From the NCBI GenBank assembly GCA_013003465.1, contig JABDIZ010000245.1, positions 1-32,341 of the forward strand: DNA of 32,341 nucleotides, written 5' to 3'. Position 1 is the first letter of the stretch, and every line of letters begins with the position of its first letter. Both the position numbers and the translations under genes were made by a program. The notes under the pieces were generated by a model. It worked only from the letters and a program-made list of their open reading frames with translations, was not told where the DNA came from and searched no databases. This DNA comes from Rhodothermaceae bacterium (GTDB taxonomy: Bacteria > Bacteroidota > Rhodothermia > Rhodothermales > Rubricoccaceae). Of the stretch, positions 1 through 9,739 are shown piece after piece.

Positions 1-2451
1 ACGCATGACTTCGGGGCGCCCACGCAACTCGAAAAGATCGGGATGCTCGATGTGGCCGACCTCGTGGCGCTCAACAAGTTCGAGCGGCGCGGCTCCGCTG
101 ATGCGCTCCGCGACATCAAGAAGCAGGTGCAGCGCAACCGGGGTGCGTTCTCCGAGCGCCCGGACACCATGCCCGTTTACCCGACGATGGCCGCGCGCTT
201 CAACGACCCGGGGGTCTCACGGCTCTATCTGGCGCTCCTTCAGCAACTCCGGGCGTACGGTTTCGAGCGGACCAGCACGCTCTTCGAGCCCGAGGCCCTC
301 CCGGAGCCTGACGCGGCTGACCTCGCGCTCATCCCACCCAAGCGGCAGCGCTACCTCGCCGAGATCGCCGACACGGCCCGCACTTACCGCGCCTGGGCCG
401 AGGAGCAGGTCGCGTTCGCGCGGAAGTGGAGCCAGGCAGTCGGCGCGAAGGCGCAGGTCGAAAGCTGGCAACCGGAAGACGCCGAGACGCTGGCAGAGCG
501 GCTGGATGAAATGGCCGACCACTGGTGGGGCAAGCTCGATCCGCGGTGCCGTGCCATCCTGGACAACTGGGACGCCGTCGCCACGCAGTATGGCGCCGAT
601 GAGTTCATCTACACGGTGCGGGGCCGCGAAATCCGCCAACCCCTTTATCACGAGACGCTGAGCGGGACAAAGGTGCCGCGTGTGGCGTTGCCGCGCACCG
701 AGGACCCCGGCGAGCGTCTCCGCTTCGCGTTGTTGGAGAACCTGCCCGGCTACTTCCCCTTCACGGCGGGCGTCTTCCCGCTCAAGCGCCAGGGCGAGGA
801 CCCGACGCGCATGTTCGCGGGGGAGGGCACGCCCGAGCGGACCAACAAGCGCTTCCACCTCGTCTCGCTCGGTATGCCCGCCAAGCGGCTTTCGACGGCT
901 TTCGACTCGGTCACGCTCTACGGCCGCGATCCCGATGAGCGCCCCGACATCTACGGCAAGGTCGGTACCTCGGGCGTCTCCATCGCCACGCTCGACGACA
1001 TGAAGAAGCTCTACTCGGGCTTCGACCTGTGCGACCCCAAGACGAGCGTCTCGATGACGATCAACGGTCCCGCGCCGATGATCCTGGCCATGTTCATGAA
1101 CACGGCCATCGACCAGCAGGTGGAGGCCTTCCTGAAGGAGGAGGGCCGCTGGGACGCCGCAGCATCTGTTATTACAGATCGATTGGGTGATGACCGGCCC
1201 GTCTATGTCCCGTATCAGGACGACGGCCTCCCCGAAGGACACGACGGGACGGGTCTCGGCCTGCTCGGCTGCACCGGAAAAGACCTCGTGGATTGGGGGG
1301 TGCTCGCCGAGGACGAATACGAAAGGATCCGCAGCCATGCGCTCCAGAGCGTGCGCGGCACGGTCCAGGCCGACATCCTGAAAGAGGACCAGGCGCAGAA
1401 CACCTGCATCTTCTCGACCGAGTTTGCGCTCCGCGTGATGGGCGACATCCAGCAGACGTTCATCGACGAGGGCGTCCGCAACTTCTACTCGGTCTCGATC
1501 TCGGGCTACCACATCGCCGAGGCGGGGGCCAACCCGATCTCGCAGCTCGCCTTCACCCTCGCCAATGGCTTCACCTACGTCGAGTACTACCGCGCGCGCG
1601 GGATGGACGTCCAGCAGTTCGCGCCCAACCTCTCGTTCTTTTTCTCGAACGGGATGGACGCGGAGTACACCGTCCTCGGCCGTGTTGCCCGGCGCATCTG
1701 GAGCGTGGCGATGCGCGACCTCTACGGCGCCGACGAGCGGAGCCAGAAGCTCAAGTACCACATCCAGACTTCCGGCCGCAGCCTCCACGCTCAGGAGATC
1801 CAGTTCAACGACATCCGCACCACGCTCCAGGCGCTCCTCGCCATCTACGACAACACCAACTCGCTCCATACCAACGCCTACGACGAGGCGATCACGACGC
1901 CGACGCCCGAAAGTGTCCGCCGCGCGATGGCGATTCAACTCATCATCAACCGTGAACTCGGACTGGCGAAGAACGAGAACCCCATTCAGGGCGCCTTCAT
2001 CGTAGACGAACTGACGGATCTCGTGGAGGAGGCTGTGTTGCAGGAGTTCGAGCGCATCTCCGACCGGGGCGGCGTGCTCGGCGCGATGGAGACGATGTAC
2101 CAGCGCGGTAAAATCCAGGAAGAGTCGCTGTTTTACGAGCACAAGAAGCACACGGGCGAACTGCCCATCGTCGGTGTCAACACGTTCCAGCGGGAGGGCA
2201 AGGACGCCGTGCCGGCGGTCGAACTGATGCGCGGGACAGAGGAGGAGAAGCAGCGCCAGCTCGAAGGCGTCCGCCGCTTCCACCGCCGCCACGCTACTGA
2301 GGCGCCGGACGCGCTTCAGCGTCTTGAGCAGACCGCGCGGAATGGGAGCAACCTCTTCGAGGAACTCCTGCGGACGGTGCAGACGTGCTCACTCGGGCAA
2401 ATCACGGAGGCGCTCTTCGAGGTTGGCGGCCAGTACCGAAGAAGCATGTGA
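1..2451 (+). CDS. icmF: Fused isobutyryl-CoA mutase / methylmalonyl-CoA mutase family protein (IcmF-like), 5' truncated by window edge
   Basis: Open frame runs from base 1 ([46 protein letters not shown], the end of a MeaB/ArgK-type G domain with NKF/NKxE-like motif) into a mutase large domain ([75 protein letters not shown]-like [13 protein letters not shown]). Ends TGA at 2451. Confidence 0.93.
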   Translation, partial: THDFGAPTQLEKIGMLDVADLVALNKFERRGSADALRDIKKQVQRNRGAFSERPDTMPVYPTMAARFNDPGVSRLYLALLQQLRAYGFERTSTLFEPEALPEPDAADLALIPPKRQRYLAEIADTARTYRAWAEEQVAFARKWSQAVGAKAQVESWQPEDAETLAERLDEMADHWWGKLDPRCRAILDNWDAVATQYGADEFIYTVRGREIRQPLYHETLSGTKVPRVALPRTEDPGERLRFALLENLPGYFPFTAGVFPLKRQGEDPTRMFAGEGTPERTNKRFHLVSLGMPAKRLSTAFDSVTLYGRDPDERPDIYGKVGTSGVSIATLDDMKKLYSGFDLCDPKTSVSMTINGPAPMILAMFMNTAIDQQVEAFLKEEGRWDAAASVITDRLGDDRPVYVPYQDDGLPEGHDGTGLGLLGCTGKDLVDWGVLAEDEYERIRSHALQSVRGTVQADILKEDQAQNTCIFSTEFALRVMGDIQQTFIDEGVRNFYSVSISGYHIAEAGANPISQLAFTLANGFTYVEYYRARGMDVQQFAPNLSFFFSNGMDAEYTVLGRVARRIWSVAMRDLYGADERSQKLKYHIQTSGRSLHAQEIQFNDIRTTLQALLAIYDNTNSLHTNAYDEAITTPTPESVRRAMAIQLIINRELGLAKNENPIQGAFIVDELTDLVEEAVLQEFERISDRGGVLGAMETMYQRGKIQEESLFYEHKKHTGELPIVGVNTFQREGKDAVPAVELMRGTEEEKQRQLEGVRRFHRRHATEAPDALQRLEQTARNGSNLFEELLRTVQTCSLGQITEALFEVGGQYRRSM

Positions 2452-2636
2452 GCCCACGTTGTGATGCCAAGCCGAGACGTGAAGAGCTGCGGATGTTGTG
2501 CATCTACGAGGGTGGGGCACCCCCCACGTAACGGGGGCGTGTCAAAGGAGCTTTCTGATGTATCGGTAGCCTGGGCTGCGGAGGCGTTTGCGTGAGGACG
2601 GGTACTCCCTTCCGGTCCTCCTTAGCTCTCCCCTGC

Positions 2637-3149
2637 ATGCCTTCCCCTCGGAAAAAATCCGACGCCTACGTCGAAGCGATGGTTAGCGAAGCCGTCACCC
2701 ACGTTGAGGCCTGCATCCGCACGCCGCTCGAAGACCTCGGCTACGCCGGGCCCCACACCCGCCTCAACCTCACCGACGGCCAGCACGATTTCCTCGCTGG
2801 CTACATCTACGGTGCCCTCGAACGTCTCCTCGAACTCGGCGAGCTCGATTCCGAAGACGATGTAGAGAAAGCCGCCAACCGCCTCTATGGTCGTTTGCTC
2901 GGCCCCTTCGACACGGACGACTTTCGGCCCTGGCATATGTGGGTGGTGCGCGAAGGCATCAAGCAGGTACAGCGTCCCCATGCGATGCTCGGCTACTGCG
3001 CCGGGCGCGGCGATATCGTGGACCGGCTCCGGTCTCAGAACTTCCGCGCGGCTCTCGGTCCCGCCCTCGATAACCTGTCCGGCCGCACCGATGCCGGTGG
3101 CGATGGGCAGCTCGGTCCGCCGCCCTATGGCGGCGATGGCGGGTTCTAA
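2637..3149 (+). CDS. Hypothetical protein (about 170 aa)
   Basis: ORF with ATG at 2637 (MPSPRKKSDAYVEAMVSEAVTHVEACIRTPLEDLGY...), acidic helical body and Gly/Pro-rich tail (GGDGQLGPPPYGGDGGF). No recognised family. Confidence 0.7.
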   Translation: MPSPRKKSDAYVEAMVSEAVTHVEACIRTPLEDLGYAGPHTRLNLTDGQHDFLAGYIYGALERLLELGELDSEDDVEKAANRLYGRLLGPFDTDDFRPWHMWVVREGIKQVQRPHAMLGYCAGRGDIVDRLRSQNFRAALGPALDNLSGRTDAGGDGQLGPPPYGGDGGF

Positions 3150-3173
3150 CCCACCTCGTTGAGTAAGGGGGGA

Positions 3174-3229
3174 CGAGACGCCCGGGCGGACGAGAGCCGA
3201 GTCATGGTTCGTTCGCGCCGGGCGTCTCG
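3174..3229. other. Inverted repeat / large stem-loop (12-bp perfect arms, 32-nt loop)
   Basis: CGAGACGCCCGG (3174-3185) is the exact reverse complement of CCGGGCGTCTCG (3218-3229). Lies between the hypothetical gene and pabB; no T-tract. Confidence 0.6.
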
Positions 3230-3256
3230 CAGTGCAGTGGCCTTGTCTAGCTGTTT

Positions 3257-3278
3257 GCCGTGCAATTGGTGGCACGGC
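3257..3278. other. Stem-loop upstream of pabB (7-bp perfect stem, 8-nt loop)
   Basis: GCCGTGC (3257-3263) aattggtg GCACGGC (3272-3278). Confidence 0.5.
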
Positions 3279-3344
3279 TAATGGATCCCATCCTCTCGTG
3301 CGGCGTAACTGGAAGCGCTTCCCCCGGATTCGCCACCACGTTCC

Positions 3345-4529
3345 GTGTCCGTTTCGCCCATCGCGCTTGATCTTGCCGTGCTCCGGCAGTCGGGAACGGT
3401 GTGGCTCGACGCCGCGCGACGGGACACGGACACCGGGTCAGAAGCAGGGCTGCTGTTCACCGAGCCCTCGGCGATTCTGACCGCGCACACCGCGGACGAT
3501 GTGCCCGCGTTGCTGGACGCCCTCGATGCGCACGTCGCGGCGGGCCGCTACGTGGCCGGTGCGCTCGCGTATGAGGCGGGCTATGCGCTGGAGCCTTCGG
3601 TGTTTGCCCCCCCGGAGCCCGGGCTCTTGGGGTGGTTCGGTGTCTACGAGGTGCCGGAGCAATATCCCGGCAGCGAATTTGAAGCGCTATTGGAGGAGGC
3701 GGGCTCGTTCACGATGGGGTATCCGCGCTTTAGTCTCGACCGGGACACCTATCGAAATCGTATCGCGCACATTAAAGATTCGATCCGGGTGGGCGATAGC
3801 TATCAGGTGAACTTCACGGCCCCGGTCCAGTTTTCTGTGACGGGCGATCCGCTAGGATTGTATCGCGCCGTTCGAGCTCGCCAGCGCGTGCCCTACGGCG
3901 CGCTCCTGCACTTCTCTTCTCAGCATCTCTTCTCCTTCTCGCCCGAACTGTTCTTTCGGATAGACGGCCGTTCCATCACGGCGCGTCCGATGAAAGGTAC
4001 CAGTCCGCGCGGCGCGACGCCCTCCGAGGACGACCGCCTCGCCCGGCAGCTCGCTGCCGATGAGAAGAACCGGGCCGAAAATCTGATGATCGTAGACCTC
4101 CTACGAAACGACCTCAGCCGGGTCGCCGAACCCGGCACCGTGCAGGTCCCGATGTTGTTCGAGACCGAGCGCTACGAAACGGTCACGCAGATGACCTCCA
4201 CCGTCACGGCCACGTTGCGCCCCGAAGTCCAGGTAGGGGAGGTGCTCCAGGCGCTCTTCCCCTGTGGATCCGTGACCGGCGCCCCGAAGCTGCGCGCCAT
4301 GCAGCTCATCCGCGAACTGGAAGACCAGCCTCGGAGCATGTATTGTGGCGCGATTGGCTATGCCGGGCCAGAGGGGGCGGTCTTCAACGTTCCCATCCGG
4401 ACGGTGGCGCTGACCGGGTCCGACGGGGTGCTCGGTGTAGGAAGCGGCATCGTGTGGGATTCGGATGCCGATGCGGAATACGAGGAATGCATCCTCAAAG
4501 CTCAGTTCTTGACGGAGGCCGTTGCATGA
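3345..4529 (+). CDS. pabB: Aminodeoxychorismate synthase component I
   Basis: Chorismate-binding signature (ITARPMKGTSPRG with the PabB-type Lys in P-x-K-G-T; AENLMIVDLLRNDLSRVAEPGTV; FPCGSVTGAPKLRAMQLIRELE). GTG start; TGA overlaps the pabC ATG (ATGA). Confidence 0.9.
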   Translation: MSVSPIALDLAVLRQSGTVWLDAARRDTDTGSEAGLLFTEPSAILTAHTADDVPALLDALDAHVAAGRYVAGALAYEAGYALEPSVFAPPEPGLLGWFGVYEVPEQYPGSEFEALLEEAGSFTMGYPRFSLDRDTYRNRIAHIKDSIRVGDSYQVNFTAPVQFSVTGDPLGLYRAVRARQRVPYGALLHFSSQHLFSFSPELFFRIDGRSITARPMKGTSPRGATPSEDDRLARQLAADEKNRAENLMIVDLLRNDLSRVAEPGTVQVPMLFETERYETVTQMTSTVTATLRPEVQVGEVLQALFPCGSVTGAPKLRAMQLIRELEDQPRSMYCGAIGYAGPEGAVFNVPIRTVALTGSDGVLGVGSGIVWDSDADAEYEECILKAQFLTEAVA

Positions 4530-5185
4530 ACACGCTCGATTTTTCGTTGCTTGAAACGATGCGCTGGGACAACGGGATCGCCCTGTTGGACTGGCACCTC
4601 GCCCGGCTGGTTCAGGCCGCCGTCTACTTCGACTTCCCGTATGACGAGGCGCGCATCTGCGGCGCTCTTGCCCAGACGGAAGACGTCCTCGAACCGGGCC
4701 AACCCTACCGTGTGCGGTTGACGCTCAGCAGCGACGGCACCGTGCGCCTTACTACCGCCACTCTCGATCCCACCGAGGCGCGTTATGCGACGGCCGCGGT
4801 GTATCCGGGCTTGGTCGATCCCTCGGGCCCGTTCTGGCGGCACAAGACTACGCGGCGGCTGCACTATGCCAAGCCGCTCTACTGGGCGCAGACCCACGGC
4901 TACGACGAAGCCATTCTCGTCAGCACGGCAGGTGAACTCGTCGAAGGGACTCGGACCAACGTGTGGGTGGAGCGAGACGGTCGGTTGCTTACTCCGCCGA
5001 TGGCACCGGGTGGCCTGGCCGGTGTGTACCGCTCGCATATCCTGACGACGCGACCCGAGGCCGACGAGGCCATCCTGACCGTGGACGACCTGCGGATGGC
5101 GGATGCGATGTACGTGTCCAACGCCGTCCATGGGCTTCAGGAGGTCTCCGTGGCGCTCGATGTGGTGGAGTTGCAGGCGGCCTGA
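4526..5185 (+). CDS. pabC: Aminotransferase class IV, probable 4-amino-4-deoxychorismate lyase
   Basis: ATG at 4526 (MNTLDFSLLETMRW) overlapping the pabB stop; PLP-lysine context HKTTRRLHYAK and GELVEGTRTNVWV typical of class IV aminotransferases/ADCL. Confidence 0.85.
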   Translation: MNTLDFSLLETMRWDNGIALLDWHLARLVQAAVYFDFPYDEARICGALAQTEDVLEPGQPYRVRLTLSSDGTVRLTTATLDPTEARYATAAVYPGLVDPSGPFWRHKTTRRLHYAKPLYWAQTHGYDEAILVSTAGELVEGTRTNVWVERDGRLLTPPMAPGGLAGVYRSHILTTRPEADEAILTVDDLRMADAMYVSNAVHGLQEVSVALDVVELQAA

Positions 5186-5293
5186 TCGGGGCGGTGATGC
5201 GAGCGAGCCGTAGCGAGGAGAATCGCGGCGAAGGAAACTCTGGCTGGAGCGAGGGGTCCCAGCGGTCCCTTCCTCAACTAGCCTTCTCTCCCG

Positions 5294-5908
5294 ATGAACG
5301 GTATCCTCGACCTCCTCGCTCAGAACCTCGGTGGGCCCCAGATGGGGCAACTCGCCCAGACCATCGGTGCGGACGAACGGCAAACTCAGCAGGCCATTGC
5401 CGCCGCCCTCCCGGCCCTGATGGCCGGGCTCAACCGCAACACCAATTCGCCCCAAGGTGCAGAGTCACTCCTCGGTGCCCTCCAGCAAGACCACGACGGT
5501 TCGCTCCTCGACAACCTCTCCGGGTTCCTCGGCGGTCAGGTATCCGGTCGTCAGACGGACGGCTCCGGCATCCTCAGCCACATTCTCGGTGGGCAGCGCC
5601 CGGAAGTGGAGCAGGGGGTGGCGCAGGCCTCCGGCTTGGACCTCTCGAAGGTCCAGCGGCTGCTGCCCATTCTCGCACCCCTCGTGATGGCGGCCCTCGG
5701 ACGGCGCCAGCGCCAGGGTGGCCTCGGGCCGGATGTGCTCTCCGATCTGCTCGGGCAGGAATCGCGGCGGGCACGACAGGCCACGCCGGATAGTCTGCTC
5801 GGTCCCCTCGGCGGCTTCCTCGACAAAGATGGCGACGGTGACTTCAAAGACGACCTGATGCAGCAGGCGGGTTCGGCCATCCTCAGCAATCTGTTTGGGC
5901 GCCGCTAG
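5294..5908 (+). CDS. DUF937 domain-containing protein
   Basis: MNGILDLLAQNLGGPQMGQLAQTIGADERQTQQAIAAALPALMAGL...; C-terminal DKDGDGDFKDDL Ca-loop-like motif. Confidence 0.8.
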   Translation: MNGILDLLAQNLGGPQMGQLAQTIGADERQTQQAIAAALPALMAGLNRNTNSPQGAESLLGALQQDHDGSLLDNLSGFLGGQVSGRQTDGSGILSHILGGQRPEVEQGVAQASGLDLSKVQRLLPILAPLVMAALGRRQRQGGLGPDVLSDLLGQESRRARQATPDSLLGPLGGFLDKDGDGDFKDDLMQQAGSAILSNLFGRR

Positions 5909-5933
5909 CGCCATTGCCTCCGTCACTGCTATC

Positions 5934-5964
5934 GTAGGGCTGGCCGATCTCCGGTCAGCCCTAC
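5934..5964 (+). terminator. Candidate intrinsic terminator between DUF937 and PPK2 genes
   Basis: GTAGGGCTGGCC gatctcc GGTCAGCCCTAC: 12-bp stem (one G-T wobble), 7-nt loop, followed by TCGGTTT. Confidence 0.6.
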
Positions 5965-5985
5965 TCGGTTTAGCAACCTCTCCTG

Positions 5986-6816
5986 ATGAAGATCGACCTC
6001 GACCGCTATCGGATCCGTCCCGGCGCCTCGGTCAACCTCGCCGCGCGCAACCCTGCTGACACGCAGGACTACACCGAGGTCGAGCACGAAGAGGAAGCCA
6101 AGGCCTACCTCGCGGTGCTCAAAGAGCGCTTCGACGAGTTGCAGGAACGGCTATATGGCGAGCGCGAGCAGTCCGTGCTTTTCGTGCTGCAAGCGATGGA
6201 CGCCGGGGGCAAAGATTCTACCATCCGCAAGGTCTTCGGCGACATCAATCCGCAGGGCGTACGGGTGTGGAATTTCAAAGCACCCTCCACCCTCGAACGG
6301 TCGCACGACTTCCTCTGGCGCATTCACCACAAGGCGCCGGGAAAAGGGTACATGGGCGTGTTCAACCGGTCGCACTACGAGGACGTGCTGATCGTGAAGG
6401 TCCACGGGTGGGCGGCGCCCGAGATCATCGAGCGGCGCTACGATCACATCCGGCACTTCGAGGCCCTGCTTGCTGACGCAGGCACGCGCGTGGTGAAGGT
6501 GATGCTCCACATTTCGAAGGAGTATCAGTTGGAGCGCTTCCGCCGCCGCCTGCGCCGCTCCGACAAGCACTGGAAGTTCAACCCGGATGACCTCAAGGAG
6601 CGCGCGCTATGGGATGACTACATGCGGGCCTTTGAAACCGCCCTCGAGCGGACCTCGACCGAGGCGGCACCATGGTACGTCGTGCCCGCCGAGGAACGGT
6701 GGTGGCGCGATGTGGTGGTGGGCGAGATCCTGCTCCAGACGCTGGAATCGATGGACCCCCAGTATCCAGCGCCGGCGTTCGACCCCGCCGAATACACACC
6801 TGAATCGATTGAGTAA
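5986..6816 (+). CDS. Polyphosphate kinase 2 (PPK2) family protein
   Basis: LFVLQAMDAGGKDSTIRKVFGDINPQGVRVWNFKAPSTLERSHDFLWRIHHKAPGKGYMGVFNRSHYEDVL; Walker A-like AMDAGGKD and the FNRSHYEDVL motif of PPK2. Confidence 0.92.
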   Translation: MKIDLDRYRIRPGASVNLAARNPADTQDYTEVEHEEEAKAYLAVLKERFDELQERLYGEREQSVLFVLQAMDAGGKDSTIRKVFGDINPQGVRVWNFKAPSTLERSHDFLWRIHHKAPGKGYMGVFNRSHYEDVLIVKVHGWAAPEIIERRYDHIRHFEALLADAGTRVVKVMLHISKEYQLERFRRRLRRSDKHWKFNPDDLKERALWDDYMRAFETALERTSTEAAPWYVVPAEERWWRDVVVGEILLQTLESMDPQYPAPAFDPAEYTPESIE

Positions 6817-6825
6817 GAGGATCGT

Positions 6826-7734
6826 TCAGGAGGGCATAGGCGTCAGTCTCTTCGCACGGGCCAGGGCGCCTTCGACGGGCTCGTGCTCGCAGCGTGCGAC
6901 GAACCAGCCGGGAAGGCGGTGGGCGAGGGCGCCGATGAGAGCTTCGCGGTAGAGCGCTTCCGAGGTCAGGCCGCCCAAGAGGGCGACCCGGCGGTCGAGG
7001 CGTCCTCCGGCCTGACGCGCCAGCCACGTCGCTTGCTGGGCGAGGGCATCGGTCTCGTCATGCAGCAGGTCCGCGGCCACGCGGTCTCCCGCCTCGGCCG
7101 CCTCGAGCACGACGGTGGCGAGTGAGGCGAACGTGCCGTCCTCGTCGTAGGTCCACGCCAGTAGTGTGTCGATAGAGTCCAGGCCGTGCGCGTCGGCGAG
7201 GTAGTGGGATAGGCGGGTCGAGGGACCGCCGTCGAGGGCGCGGGCCACGGCACGGAGGGCGGCGCGTCCGAGTGCGGTGCCGCTGCCGTCGTCGCCGAGG
7301 CGATAGCCCCAGCCCCCCGCGCGCAGGGTCCGTGGCTCGATCGTGCGCCCGTAGACGACGGACCCGGTTCCTGCGATGAGCACCACGCCGCTCTCGGCAC
7401 CGAAGGCCGCTTCGAGCGCGATCTCTGCGTCGTGCGTGACGAGTACAGGAACCGGCGGATCGAGCTCAAGCCTTTTCCGAAGGGCCATCGTGACGGCCCC
7501 GCCCTCTACCCCGGCACCCGCGACGCCTGCACAGAGCCCGGCCAGTTCGGCCTCGAAGAACGTCGCCTGGGCATCGCGGATCAGCGCGGAGAGGACGCGG
7601 ACGGTTTGGGCGAGTCCATCGCGGCGGAGGTTGACGCCGGGGCCGGTGGTGGTCCATCGGCGCCCGCCCCCCTCGGCCAGGAGTGCTGTCTTGGTGCCCC
7701 CCGCGTCCAGCCCGATCCAGAGGCTATGGGGCAT
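6826..7734 (-). CDS. BadF/BadG/BcrA/BcrD ATPase-family kinase (N-acetylglucosamine kinase-like)
   Basis: From ATG at 7734: MPHSLWIGLDAGGTKTALLAEGG..., LIAGTGSVVYGR, GWGYRLGDDGSGTALGRAAL: ASKHA phosphate-1/phosphate-2/adenosine motifs. Overlaps the end of the upstream gene by 11 bp. Confidence 0.85.
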   Translation of the reverse strand: MPHSLWIGLDAGGTKTALLAEGGGRRWTTTGPGVNLRRDGLAQTVRVLSALIRDAQATFFEAELAGLCAGVAGAGVEGGAVTMALRKRLELDPPVPVLVTHDAEIALEAAFGAESGVVLIAGTGSVVYGRTIEPRTLRAGGWGYRLGDDGSGTALGRAALRAVARALDGGPSTRLSHYLADAHGLDSIDTLLAWTYDEDGTFASLATVVLEAAEAGDRVAADLLHDETDALAQQATWLARQAGGRLDRRVALLGGLTSEALYREALIGALAHRLPGWFVARCEHEPVEGALARAKRLTPMPS

Positions 7735-9739
7735 CGGGCGGGCGGAGGTACACCGGATCGGTGAGGGCGGCGCTGCGTTGCACAACGAGGGGCTCTGTGT
7801 CCAGAAAGACCTCGCCCGTTCGACCGAGAAGGCCCCCGGCTTCCACGACAGGGTGTTGAATGGTCCAGGCGTCCCAGTCGGTCGTCGTGAGCCAGGCTGT
7901 CCACACAGCGGGAGCAGGTGGCTCGCCAAAAACGAGCGAGGGGCCGAGGCGGAGGGCCGTCGGGTGGCCCCCCAGCCCGGTTTCGCTCGGCGCGTAGCGC
8001 GCCTCAACCAAGCCTTGCGTCGAGTCGCCCCAGACGGGGAAGGTGCGCGCGCCGCGCTGAACGGATTCCCACCGCCAGGCGCTCGGGCGGTCGCCGTGTT
8101 GGTCCCTGAGCATTGCGACGGCGAGGCGGAGGGTCTGCTGGAGGAGCGGTCGGTTGCTGGAGTCGGCAGGGATGGGCCAGGCGCCCGTGATGCTGCGGTG
8201 CGCCCGCAGCCACGTCTCGAACAGCGCCGCGCCGACGGCGTCTTCGGTGTAGCGCGCGTCCCAACTCAGCAGGAACGCGTACGGGTCTTTGAGATCGGCG
8301 GTGAGCGAATCGCGGTGGCCTAGGGCGGCCAGCAGGCCGGCAAGTTGCGCGGCGGCCCAGGGGCTGGTCGCGTCGCGCGTGAGCGCCTGCGGTGTGCTGG
8401 CGTTCGCAGCGATAAGCGCAGCGAGGTGCTCGGCGGCATAGCGCGCCAGCGTGTCGGCCGCGATGAACACACCCCCGCCCGGCAGGGTGGAACGAATGGG
8501 CGGATCGCCGAGCACCATGGGGCTTTCACTGCGCGTCATCACGAGGCCGTCTCCACGAAACAGGCGAAAGGCGGCGGCGGTACTGTCGCGCAGCGCGCGC
8601 CAGGCAGAGAGGTCGGTGCCGGGGGCGAGACCAGACCACTGGAGGACCCAGGCCGAGGGCGTCTTCAGCGCCGGGTCACTCGGGCGGAAGGCAGCCGTGG
8701 AATCCGCGACCAGCGTATCAGCGCGGGCCGCGGGCTGCGTGGACGTTTCCGATTTGAAGAAGAGGCCGTCGTCGGAGCGGTTGATCGTGAGCAGCGTCTC
8801 GTCGCCGTTGCGGTCCACGAGGCGGTCGTAGACGGGCGGGGGCAGGAGGCTGTCGAACGGCGTCAGGGTGGCGTCGCTCGTGAGAAAGACGCTCCAGGCC
8901 CGGTCGGCGGTCTGGCCTCCGGGGAAGAGCAGCGTGCCGGGGATCGTGGCAGCAGTCAGGCCCTCGCTGCCCTGCCGCAGTGTGACCGCGCGCATCAGGG
9001 GCAGCGCCGAGGCGCCGTAGGGGTGCTGCTGCACGAACGTCGTGGTGGTGCTGTCGAGGGGGGCGACCCAGGCGCGCGACTGCCGGGCGCCGCCCAGGTA
9101 CAGGAAGGCGCGAAAGAGCGAATCGGTCGTGGCGAAGCGGGCGATGGCTGGATCGGTGCGGGCCTGTCCGAAGGCGCTGTCGGTGCCGAGAGGCGGGGTG
9201 CCGAGCCAGGCCACGAGGCGCTCGATGGCGAGCGCGTGCCACGGCAGCCACGGCGTCGGTTCCAGATCGAGCAGGACGAACTCGTCGCGCTGTGCCACAG
9301 GATTCTGGCGGAGCGCTGCATTGACGCCGTGTGCATGGGCCTCCAACAGCGCTCGTTCGTTGTCGGGCAGGGCCTCGTAGGTGCGCTCGGCGAGCGTGGC
9401 GAAGCCGAGCATGCGTGCATGCCGATCCAGCTGCCGCTGCGTGGGGCCAAACCATTCGGCGAGTCCCCCGATGGCGGCCTGGCGCCACAGCGCCATCGCC
9501 CAGGCGTCGTCGGCGGCATGGGCATAGCCGAGTGCGGCAGCCAGATCCCGCTCGTTCGTCGCCTCGATGACGACGCGCCCGTCCTCGTCCCAGGCCACGG
9601 CGGCCGGTTGGCTCAGGTCCTCCAGCGTGAGCCGTCCCGACCGGACGGGTTCGTTGCCATAGGCCAGCAGGCCTACAATTGCAGCGACGCCGATGAGGAG
9701 CAGGGCAACGAAGCCGAGAACGGTGAGGAGGCGGGACAC
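7724..9739 (-). CDS. Penicillin acylase family (Ntn-hydrolase fold) protein, divergent
   Basis: N-terminal signal/TM; RDLAAALGYAHAADDAWAMALWRQAAIGGLAEWFG (acylase alpha-chain region) and ARQSRAWVAPLDS...AATIPGTLLFPGGQTADRAWSVFLT aligning by eye with GSNNWVVSGSR...GATLPGxPxVxxGxNDRIAWGxT. Confidence 0.75.
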   Translation of the reverse strand: MSRLLTVLGFVALLLIGVAAIVGLLAYGNEPVRSGRLTLEDLSQPAAVAWDEDGRVVIEATNERDLAAALGYAHAADDAWAMALWRQAAIGGLAEWFGPTQRQLDRHARMLGFATLAERTYEALPDNERALLEAHAHGVNAALRQNPVAQRDEFVLLDLEPTPWLPWHALAIERLVAWLGTPPLGTDSAFGQARTDPAIARFATTDSLFRAFLYLGGARQSRAWVAPLDSTTTTFVQQHPYGASALPLMRAVTLRQGSEGLTAATIPGTLLFPGGQTADRAWSVFLTSDATLTPFDSLLPPPVYDRLVDRNGDETLLTINRSDDGLFFKSETSTQPAARADTLVADSTAAFRPSDPALKTPSAWVLQWSGLAPGTDLSAWRALRDSTAAAFRLFRGDGLVMTRSESPMVLGDPPIRSTLPGGGVFIAADTLARYAAEHLAALIAANASTPQALTRDATSPWAAAQLAGLLAALGHRDSLTADLKDPYAFLLSWDARYTEDAVGAALFETWLRAHRSITGAWPIPADSSNRPLLQQTLRLAVAMLRDQHGDRPSAWRWESVQRGARTFPVWGDSTQGLVEARYAPSETGLGGHPTALRLGPSLVFGEPPAPAVWTAWLTTTDWDAWTIQHPVVEAGGLLGRTGEVFLDTEPLVVQRSAALTDPVYLRPPDAP

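Noticed and set aside
217-2292. 691-aa antisense ORF opposite icmF
   Set aside because: Mirror of a high-GC coding gene; composition (Arg/Val/Leu/Asp/Glu-rich, no domain motifs) typical of spurious antisense frames, while the sense frame encodes a recognised mutase.
2512-2527. GTGGGG/CCCCAC mini-hairpin after icmF
   Set aside because: Only 6 bp with no T-tract; too weak to call a terminator.
3285-3340. Possible tRNA ending in CGCCACCA before pabB
   Set aside because: No GTTC-type T-loop, no acceptor-stem complementarity; the CCA is coincidental.
5186-5293. Repetitive-looking GCGAG-rich spacer (gcgagcgagccgtagcgaggag...gagcgaggggtcccagcggtccc)
   Set aside because: Possibly a decayed dispersed repeat, but no clear dyad or second copy in the window supports it.
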